DNA from: Hahella sp. HN01
GTDB lineage: Bacteria; Pseudomonadota; Gammaproteobacteria; Pseudomonadales; Oleiphilaceae
Direction of reading: 5' to 3'
Assembly: GCF_018986435.1 (NCBI RefSeq)
Contig: NZ_JAHMIN010000009.1
Span: forward strand, 1 to 64,000
DNA: 64,000 nt
The notes under the pieces were generated by a model. It was not told where the DNA came from and ran no database searches. It saw only the letters and a program-made list of their open reading frames with translations. Made by a program: the position numbers and the translations under genes. Below, piece by piece: positions 57,963-64,000 of the stretch (positions within the stretch are counted from its first letter, which is position 1; each line of letters opens with the position of its first letter).

Positions 57963-59807
57963 TTACTTCAGTAGCTCTTTATCACGCACGGCGCCTTTAT
58001 CGGCGGATGTCGCCAACAGCGCGTAGGCTTTCAATGCCGTTGTTACTTTACGCGGACGCGGTTGCGCAGGCTTCCAGGCGTCGGCGCCTTTGGCTTCCAT
58101 CGCCTGACGGCGCTCATTGAGCTGCTCTGGCGTCAGACTGACGTTGATGCCGCGGTTGGGAATATCAATGATGATTTCATCGCCTTCCTCAATCAGTCCA
58201 ATAGCGCCGCCCGCCGCAGCTTCAGGAGAGCAGTGGCCGATGGACAGACCGGAGGTGCCGCCGGAGAAACGTCCATCGGTGAGCAGGGCGCAGGCTTTGC
58301 CAAGTCCTTTCGACTTCAGGTAGCTGGTCGGATACAGCATTTCCTGCATGCCCGGACCGCCTTTAGGGCCTTCGTAGCGAATGATCACCACGTCGCCTTC
58401 TTTTACCTGATCGTTCAGAATGCCTTTTACGGCGTCATCCTGGCTCTCGAAGATTCTGGCTTTGCCTTTGAACAGCAGAATGCTCTCATCGACGCCCGCG
58501 GTTTTTACTATACAGCCGTCTTCGGCGATGTTGCCGTACAGCACCGCCAGACCGCCTTGTTGACTGAACGCATGCTCTGCGCTGCGGATACAGCCGTTTT
58601 CGCGATCCAGATCCAGCGATGACCAGCGAGTGGACTGGCTAAAGGCCTGCTGGGTCGGGATGCCCGCCGGACCGGCTTTAAAGAACTTATGCAGTTCCGG
58701 ATCGTTGTTGCGCATGACATCCCATTTGTCCAGGGCGTCTTTCATCGTGTCGCTGTGCACTGTGGGAAGGTCGGTATGCAGCAGTCCCGCGCGATCCAGC
58801 TCACCCAGAATCGCCATGATGCCGCCGGCGCGATGCACGTCTTCGATATGATACTTAGGCGTGTTGGGGGCGACCTTACAGAACTGGCCGACTTTCCGTG
58901 ACAGTTGGTCGATGTGGGTCATGCTGAAATCCACTTCGGCTTCCTGAGCCGCCGCCAGCAGATGCAGAATGGTGTTCGTGGAGCCGCCCATGGCGATGTC
59001 CAGGGTCATGGCGTTTTCAAAAGCCTTGAAGCTGGCGATGGAGCGCGGCAATACGGAAGTGTCTTCGTCTTGATAGTAACGCTTGGTCAAGTCGACGATG
59101 CGGCGCGCTGCGGTCAGGAACAGCTGCTCACGATCAGAGTGAGTCGCCAGCGTAGTGCCGTTCCCAGGCAGGGACAGGCCGATGGCTTCAGTCAGACAGT
59201 TCATGGAGTTCGCCGTGAACATCCCGGAACAGGAGCCGCAAGTCGGGCAGGCGGAGCGTTCGTATTCTTCCGTTAATTCGTCGGAGGCGCTGGAGTCCGC
59301 CGCGATGACCATGGCGTCCACCAGATCCAGCTTGTGCTCGGAAAGCTTGGTTTTACCCGCTTCCATCGGTCCGCCGGAAACGAAAATAGTGGGGATGTTC
59401 AGGCGCAACGCCGCCATCAGCATTCCCGGAGTGATCTTGTCGCAGTTGGAGATGCACACCAGCGCGTCAGCGCAATGGGCGTTGGCCATGTATTCCACAG
59501 AGTCGGCGATGATTTCCCGGGAGGGCAGGCTGTACAGCATGCCGTCATGCCCCATGGCGATGCCGTCGTCCACCGCAATGGTGTTGAATTCTTTTGCGAC
59601 GCCGCCGGCGGCTTCAATTTCCCGGCACACCAGCTGGCCCAGGTCTTTCAAATGAACATGCCCGGGGACGAACTGGGTAAAAGAGTTCACAACGGCGATA
59701 ATGGGTTTGGAAAAGTCTTCGGTCTTCATACCGGTGGCGCGCCAAAGAGCGCGAGCCCCAGCCATATTACGGCCTTTGGTAGTGGTACTGGAGCGGTATT
59801 CGGGCAT
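57963..59807 (-). CDS. ilvD: Dihydroxy-acid dehydratase
   Basis: IlvD dehydrates dihydroxy-isovalerate and -methylvalerate in valine, leucine and isoleucine synthesis, and feeds the LeuA substrate. The 614-residue protein (E. coli 616) shows the iron-sulfur ligands [11 protein letters not shown] and [33 protein letters not shown], and [20 protein letters not shown]. The start [20 protein letters not shown] is typical. It stands alone and is divergent from the HDOD gene. Confidence 0.97.
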   Translation of the reverse strand: MPEYRSSTTTKGRNMAGARALWRATGMKTEDFSKPIIAVVNSFTQFVPGHVHLKDLGQLVCREIEAAGGVAKEFNTIAVDDGIAMGHDGMLYSLPSREIIADSVEYMANAHCADALVCISNCDKITPGMLMAALRLNIPTIFVSGGPMEAGKTKLSEHKLDLVDAMVIAADSSASDELTEEYERSACPTCGSCSGMFTANSMNCLTEAIGLSLPGNGTTLATHSDREQLFLTAARRIVDLTKRYYQDEDTSVLPRSIASFKAFENAMTLDIAMGGSTNTILHLLAAAQEAEVDFSMTHIDQLSRKVGQFCKVAPNTPKYHIEDVHRAGGIMAILGELDRAGLLHTDLPTVHSDTMKDALDKWDVMRNNDPELHKFFKAGPAGIPTQQAFSQSTRWSSLDLDRENGCIRSAEHAFSQQGGLAVLYGNIAEDGCIVKTAGVDESILLFKGKARIFESQDDAVKGILNDQVKEGDVVIIRYEGPKGGPGMQEMLYPTSYLKSKGLGKACALLTDGRFSGGTSGLSIGHCSPEAAAGGAIGLIEEGDEIIIDIPNRGINVSLTPEQLNERRQAMEAKGADAWKPAQPRPRKVTTALKAYALLATSADKGAVRDKELLK

Positions 59808-59974
59808 GGTTATACTCCGTGGTTATTAAAACAGCTAACGAAAAGCACTCATCGGCTACAGGATAGCAAACTTGCCTGACCCCATAAATTCTTTTGCCGA
59901 TACAGGTCGCCCCAACTTGGATATAGGTCTAGACTTGCTACTGTAGAGTGTGAGCCAACCGGAATGCGCCTCCC

Positions 59975-61240
59975 ATGTCATCAGAATCCCTTGATCAGGC
60001 AAGCTCTGACTTGTCGCGACTGAAGCACTTTTCTCTACTGGCCAAGCTGTCTGACCCGCAGTTGGTGGTTTTGTCCTCCCGAGCGGATTATCGGCGCTAC
60101 TCCAAAGGCGCCAAGATTCTCGACTTGGGAAGTCAGGACAGCTATGACTATTTTCTGCTGGAAGGCGAAGTAGCGCTGACGGCGGAGGATGGACGGACGG
60201 CGTTGATCGCCGCTGCGTCTCAGGCGGCGCGCCAACCCGTCGCGCATTTGCAGCCTCGCCGCTATGAAGTCAAAGCGAAGTCGCCCTGTGTGATGCTGGT
60301 GGTGGACCAGCCGACCCTGACCCGCATGCTGAAGGACGCGCCTTTGGACTATCAGATTGGCGAAGGCGTGTCGCAGGTGGACCGCACGGAGCATCCGGCC
60401 TATTCGTTGATCACCTCGTTTTACCAGGATTTAAATGCGCATCGGCTGACCTTGCCCAGTTTGCCTGATATGGCGATGCGTATTCGTCATGTCACAGAGC
60501 AGCCCAACTTTCACCTCAACGATATCTCCAAAGTGATCGTGCGCGATCCTGTACTGACGGCGAAATTGATTCGCTCCGCCAACAGCCCCTTATATAGAGG
60601 CTTCAAGGAAATCGAGTGCTGTGAGGACGCGGTGGTGCGCCTGGGGTTGGACACCACGCGGCAACTGATCACGATCTTCACGTTGCGGGAAATCTTCCGC
60701 AGCAAGAACGCCATGCTGCAAAAACGCATGACCAAGCTCTGGCGACACTCCTCCGATGTGGGGGCGATCTCATTTGTGCTGGCGCGCATGACGCCGGGCA
60801 TCAAGCCGGAGCAGGCGTTGCTGGCGGGCATTCTCCATGACATTGGCGTGGTGCCGGTGATTATGTATGCGGAAGAACATCCAGCGCTGCGGACTCACGA
60901 GGACATGCTGGAGAGCCTGATTATGGAGCTTCGGCAGGAAATCGGTTGCGCTTTGCTGGAGAGCTGGGAGTTTCCTGACGCCTTCGTAGCGGCGGCGCGT
61001 CATGCCGAAGACTACATGTACGATTCTGGCCAGGAAACGCCCACCTATGCGGATTTGGTGATCGTGGCGCAGATCCATTCATACATTGGCAAACCGGAGC
61101 ATGGCGTTATACCGCCCTTGGATCAGGTTCCCGCCTTCCACAAATTAGCTTTGGGTGAATTATCGCCGCAGCGTAGCCTGCAGGTGCTGCAAATGGCGGA
61201 AGAAGAAATCAACAGCGTGCGGCGTTTGTTGACGGACTAA
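59975..61240 (+). CDS. cNMP-binding-fold plus HDOD-domain signalling protein
   Basis: The 421-residue protein has an N-terminal cyclic-nucleotide-binding-like fold (about 15-120: LLAKLSDPQLVVLSSRAD, EGEVALTAEDG) and a C-terminal HDOD domain (about 155-365), the output found in bacterial signalling and surface-associated regulators. HDOD segments include LPSLPDMAMRIRHVTEQPNF, VRDPVLTAKLIRSANSPLY and AGILHDIGVVPVIMYAEE; HDIG is at 288-291. The HD phosphohydrolase metal residues are not fully kept, as in other HDOD domains. The ligand is unknown. The stop overlaps the convergent channel gene by 4 bases. Confidence 0.85.
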   Translation: MSSESLDQASSDLSRLKHFSLLAKLSDPQLVVLSSRADYRRYSKGAKILDLGSQDSYDYFLLEGEVALTAEDGRTALIAAASQAARQPVAHLQPRRYEVKAKSPCVMLVVDQPTLTRMLKDAPLDYQIGEGVSQVDRTEHPAYSLITSFYQDLNAHRLTLPSLPDMAMRIRHVTEQPNFHLNDISKVIVRDPVLTAKLIRSANSPLYRGFKEIECCEDAVVRLGLDTTRQLITIFTLREIFRSKNAMLQKRMTKLWRHSSDVGAISFVLARMTPGIKPEQALLAGILHDIGVVPVIMYAEEHPALRTHEDMLESLIMELRQEIGCALLESWEFPDAFVAAARHAEDYMYDSGQETPTYADLVIVAQIHSYIGKPEHGVIPPLDQVPAFHKLALGELSPQRSLQVLQMAEEEINSVRRLLTD

Positions 61241-62094
61241 ACGTCCGGCGTTTCTTGCGGGTCCGGGTCTTCCGCCGCATCGGAACGACCGTTGTTTCTG
61301 ACGTTAACTTCCTCCGCTAACACGGTGATATGGCGCTCCATCCGCTCCATCTTCATTTCCAGATCGTTCAGCTTGTTCAGAATTTCCAGATCGCGGCGTA
61401 CTTGATCTTTTTCGTCCTGAGAAACGAAGAAGGCGGAAAATCCCGCTGTCAGTAATGAAAACAACGCCATGCCGAGAAGAATCAAAAAGGAGGCGAACAG
61501 TCTGCCGATAGTGCTGGTCGGCACGATATCGCCATAGCCGACCGTCGTCACCGTGACCCAGGCCCACCAGACCCCATCCCAGGGCGTTTCAATGGCCGGG
61601 TCCAGTCCTGCGATGATAAACCCCGCCATAACAATCACGATAAAACCGATAAACAGCGTGTTGCCTAGATTGTGCCGAGAGAGAAGGCGTCGCGCGGTGC
61701 CGGAAATCTGCAGCAACAGGCTGAACATAACCAGTAAACGCAGGGTGCGTAACGCGCCAGCCAGCGGCGAGAACCACCAAATCAGCGGGCAGCCGAACAG
61801 AATGATGATCAGGTTGACCCAATTATTGCGCAGGTAATAGGTTTTTTTGTCCACCAGGGCGGTGAGCAGGAGCGTCTCCACGATAAAGAACAGCCAGATC
61901 AGCCAATCGGTGATCAGCAGGGCGTCGCCGGACAACTCATCGTTGGCCTGTAAATACCACTCGATAATGATCCAGATCGCCAGCAGCATCATTGGCCACT
62001 CCAAAATCTGCCCCCAGAATCGGGCGCGTGAATTCTCGGTGGCGGATACGCCGGCCAGGCCGGTGACGATAGGGAGGCGATCGGATAAAGACAT
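61237..62094 (-). CDS. Voltage-gated potassium channel-like protein
   Basis: The 285-residue protein has six membrane helices and the potassium selectivity filter TVGYGDIV (TVGYGD, 184-189), preceded by the pore helix GVWWAWVTVT. S4 is LRTLRLLVMFSLLLQ with only a few positive charges (R116, R119, then R135, R136 further on), so voltage sensing may be weak. The C terminus (about 225-262) is a coiled coil typical of tetramerisation: RRDLEILNKLNDLEMKMERM. It runs against the HDOD gene and overlaps it by 4 bases. Confidence 0.9.
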   Translation of the reverse strand: MSLSDRLPIVTGLAGVSATENSRARFWGQILEWPMMLLAIWIIIEWYLQANDELSGDALLITDWLIWLFFIVETLLLTALVDKKTYYLRNNWVNLIIILFGCPLIWWFSPLAGALRTLRLLVMFSLLLQISGTARRLLSRHNLGNTLFIGFIVIVMAGFIIAGLDPAIETPWDGVWWAWVTVTTVGYGDIVPTSTIGRLFASFLILLGMALFSLLTAGFSAFFVSQDEKDQVRRDLEILNKLNDLEMKMERMERHITVLAEEVNVRNNGRSDAAEDPDPQETPDV

Positions 62095-62210
62095 GTTGGG
62101 CTTGGTTTAACTCTGCTTGATGCGTTGTTTTCATGATTATGAAACAAATATAGCCAGCGTGGCGATGCAAGTCAGGGCCTTTTGTTTCAGTAACTTGCCA
62201 TTTCACATAG

Positions 62211-62237
62211 GCGGTCTAATATCTGAGATTAGGCCGC
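62211..62237 (+). other. Inverted repeat in the channel/LON gene gap
   Basis: GCGGTCTAAT (62211-62220) pairs with ATTAGGCCGC (62228-62237), 10 bp with one G-T, followed by TTT. It lies in the 218-base divergent gap (62095-62312). It could be a terminator or an operator; nothing else in the gap is readable. Confidence 0.5.
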
Positions 62238-62312
62238 TTTGACGCGTAAGGAGCGACGCAAGGCGAACAGACAGGCGCTGTTCCCCGGCTTAACGGGGTG
62301 GATGCTGCGATA

Positions 62313-62894
62313 ATGACGAAAGAGTTCCCTATATTTCCGCTGAATTCCGTGTTGTGCCCAAAGGGGCGATTGCCGCTGCAGATTTTCGAACAACGTTATC
62401 TGTCCATGATCAGCCGTTGTCTGAAGTCCCACGAAGGTTTTGTCATTGTGCTGATCAAAGACGGCAAGGAGGCGAGCGGAGACTGTACTTTCTTTGACGT
62501 TGGCTCCTACGCAAGGGTCGTCGACTTCCAGCAGCTGCCTAACGGCTTCTTGGGAATCACCGCGGAAGGCGAGTGCAAGGTGAGCATCTCCCACGCGCAC
62601 CGGCAAAGCGACGGACTGTATGTGGCGAAAGTCGAAGCGTTAGGTCTGGAGACGCCGACGGAAATCCCTGAACAATACTCCGAGCTGGCGGACCTTTTGG
62701 GAGACCTCCTGCGCCATCCAGTGATACAGGCGCTGGGCATGAGCGTGGACTTTCAAGACGCCCGTGATGTGGGGTGGCGCCTGGTGGAGCTGTTGCCGCT
62801 GGAGATGGAGGATAAACAGTATCTGTTGACCCTTGACGATCCCATCTATCGGCTTGAGCAGATTCGCTACCTTATTCATGCCCTGGCGGAGTAG
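62313..62894 (+). CDS. Stand-alone LON substrate-binding domain protein
   Basis: The 193-residue protein (from the ATG at 62313) matches the LON N-terminal substrate-binding domain without the AAA+ or protease parts: EFPIFPLNSVLCPKGRLPLQ, IFEQRYLSMISRCLKS, GFLGITAEGECKV. Such single-domain proteins (peptidase S16 LON-like) are widespread; no catalytic function is expected. A GTG at 62298 is also in frame but adds only five residues. Confidence 0.88.
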   Translation: MTKEFPIFPLNSVLCPKGRLPLQIFEQRYLSMISRCLKSHEGFVIVLIKDGKEASGDCTFFDVGSYARVVDFQQLPNGFLGITAEGECKVSISHAHRQSDGLYVAKVEALGLETPTEIPEQYSELADLLGDLLRHPVIQALGMSVDFQDARDVGWRLVELLPLEMEDKQYLLTLDDPIYRLEQIRYLIHALAE

Positions 62895-62929
62895 CCCAGG
62901 GTATCTTTTGTCTCTGCTTTATTTATGCT

Positions 62930-64000
62930 TTATCTCTGCATTTGAATACTGACAGCTTCCGGCATGGTCCAGCCAAGATAGGCGCACGCCGCCAGGACAA
63001 ATCCGAATAACAACCCATAACGCCAGCCGCCCCGCCACATGGGGGTTCTGTCGAAATGACTCTGCGCCACCCGGGCGAAACCACAGACCGTCAGCCCCAG
63101 TAAGGCGCCGCCGACGACATCCGAAAACCAATGCACGCCCAGGTATAGACGGCTGAACGCCACCAGCAAGGCGGCCATCGCACCGGAAATATAGATCGGC
63201 CAGCGTCGTGGTGGACTGAACTCCCGCGCCAGCATTGATGTCGCTAATCCGTAGACCAGTACTGCGCCGCTAGTATGGCCGCTTGGGTAGGCGAAAGACG
63301 CCGGCGCCAGCAGCGCCTCCGGCCGCGCGACCTGCAGCCAGTGTTTCAGCCCGGTGGTGGCGGCGTGAGTGACCAAACCCGCGCCGACGCAACACAGCGT
63401 CAGGCGCAGGTTTTTCTGCAGCAGTAATAAGAGGCAGAAGAATCCAAAGGCGATATATAGAAATGTAGGATCGCCCAGTAGCGTCATGCCTATGAAGAGA
63501 TAATCCAGAATAGGAGTGTGCAGGCGCTGCATATTCTCTGCGACCCAGGCGTTCAAGTGCGACACCGCGTCAGTGTTCATCACCAACAAAGTCCACAGTA
63601 TGAAAAGCAACAACGCGCAGGAACCTAGTAAAAAGGAGCTGATGGGATATTCTTTGACGCCGTCGCGAAGGCTATAACTATTGGCCCATAAACGGCCGAC
63701 TCCTGGGCGCTTGGCGCCGAAACGGAGCAGGGAGCGGTAAAGTTTGCCGCTGGGGCGCAGTTGATAATGAAACTGCGTGAACAAGCTGGCCAGGCTCACC
63801 AGGATGAGAACGACGACTGTTAATACCGGGTAAAAATGCGGAGGCAGTGGCGCGCGCGTATCGATAGCGGCCCCGACCAGAAAACCGGGTACGACATAAA
63901 AGGGCGCCCAGGCCAGAGCGGACAGCAGATTAAAGGTGAAAAAGCGGCGCGCGCTCATATTGAGCATCCCCGCCACCAGGGGAATGACGGGGCGGACCGG
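62930..64000 (-). CDS. DedA-PAP2 fusion protein (5' end outside the window)
   Basis: The reading frame continues to the right edge (first codon in view is Pro of PVRPVIPLVAGMLNMSARRF), so the N-terminal part of the DedA domain is cut off. The visible 356 residues hold the DedA C-terminal segment (up to about residue 60) and, after a linker with two membrane helices, a PAP2 phosphatase domain (about 125-330). The PAP2 residues are KHWLQVARPEA, PSGHTSGAV and SRLYLGVHWFSDVVGG, the three phosphatase motifs intact. Fusions of DedA and PAP2 are known in gammaproteobacteria and are thought to handle lipid phosphates such as undecaprenyl diphosphate. Substrate is not decided here. Confidence 0.9.
   Translation of the reverse strand, partial: PVRPVIPLVAGMLNMSARRFFTFNLLSALAWAPFYVVPGFLVGAAIDTRAPLPPHFYPVLTVVVLILVSLASLFTQFHYQLRPSGKLYRSLLRFGAKRPGVGRLWANSYSLRDGVKEYPISSFLLGSCALLLFILWTLLVMNTDAVSHLNAWVAENMQRLHTPILDYLFIGMTLLGDPTFLYIAFGFFCLLLLLQKNLRLTLCCVGAGLVTHAATTGLKHWLQVARPEALLAPASFAYPSGHTSGAVLVYGLATSMLAREFSPPRRWPIYISGAMAALLVAFSRLYLGVHWFSDVVGGALLGLTVCGFARVAQSHFDRTPMWRGGWRYGLLFGFVLAACAYLGWTMPEAVSIQMQR

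Overview
The window is a chromosomal segment of a gammaproteobacterium. The gene order and protein character fit a marine member of the Oceanospirillales, with Hahella-like organisms the closest match I can think of; that identification is an inference from synteny and not a database result. Supporting points are the complete gammaproteobacterial dcw cluster without murB, the neighbourhood holD-like/rimI/prfC, the block rsmI divergent from lpoA-yraN-diaA, and a Vibrio-type Na+ stator (pomAB) divergent from xseB-ispA-dxs. Apart from the first 2.8 kb, nearly all of the sequence is housekeeping DNA with short intergenic gaps.

Layout. (1) 1-2829 is accessory: a terminator of an upstream gene, a decayed IS3-family transposase on the minus strand (121-940), and a secreted VWA protein with a PEP-CTERM anchor (1226-2260), followed by about 570 bases with no gene. 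(2) 2830-9842: leuA, a psi-subunit-like gene (holD-like), rimI, a membrane protein, prfC, tatD family, then rplM-rpsI behind a structured leader. (3) 10048-13911: the bc1 complex operon petABC, then sspA-sspB. (4) 13918-18306: diaA, yraN and lpoA on the minus strand, divergent from rsmI, followed by the RNase P RNA gene rnpB. (5) 18546-36723: the division and cell wall (dcw) cluster mraZ-rsmH-ftsL-ftsI-murE-murF-mraY-murD-ftsW-murG-murC-ddlB-ftsQ-ftsA-ftsZ-lpxC, headed by a promoter that overlaps five GTG repeats spaced exactly 10 bp apart, the likely MraZ operator. (6) 36729-45640: dciA (minus), an M23 peptidase, secA, argJ, mutT, moaC-moaD-moaA and ribA. (7) 45642-52306: dxs, ispA and xseB (minus), divergent from pomA-pomB, a PilZ protein, and a convergent NRDE-family gene. 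(8) 52423-57834: tauE-like, lgt, thyA, folA, hrpB. (9) 57963-64000: ilvD (minus), a cNMP-fold/HDOD protein, a potassium-channel-like protein (minus), a stand-alone LON-domain protein, and a DedA-PAP2 fusion that runs off the right edge.

How the genes work together. Genes 18644-36723 supply peptidoglycan precursors (MurC-G, MraY, Ddl), the divisome (FtsL/I/W/Q/A/Z) and the first committed lipid A step (LpxC). dxs and ispA feed the isoprenoid pathway that makes the undecaprenyl carrier used by MraY and MurG. lpoA and the M23 peptidase belong to the same cell wall theme. pomAB and the PilZ protein suggest sodium-driven flagellar rotation with a possible c-di-GMP input. I found no CRISPR array, tRNA, prophage or defence island. 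The most unusual items are the extended psi-like subunit, the PilZ protein with a helical insertion, the five-repeat MraZ operator, the structured rplM leader and the decayed IS element. I did not find a clear new multi-gene system.
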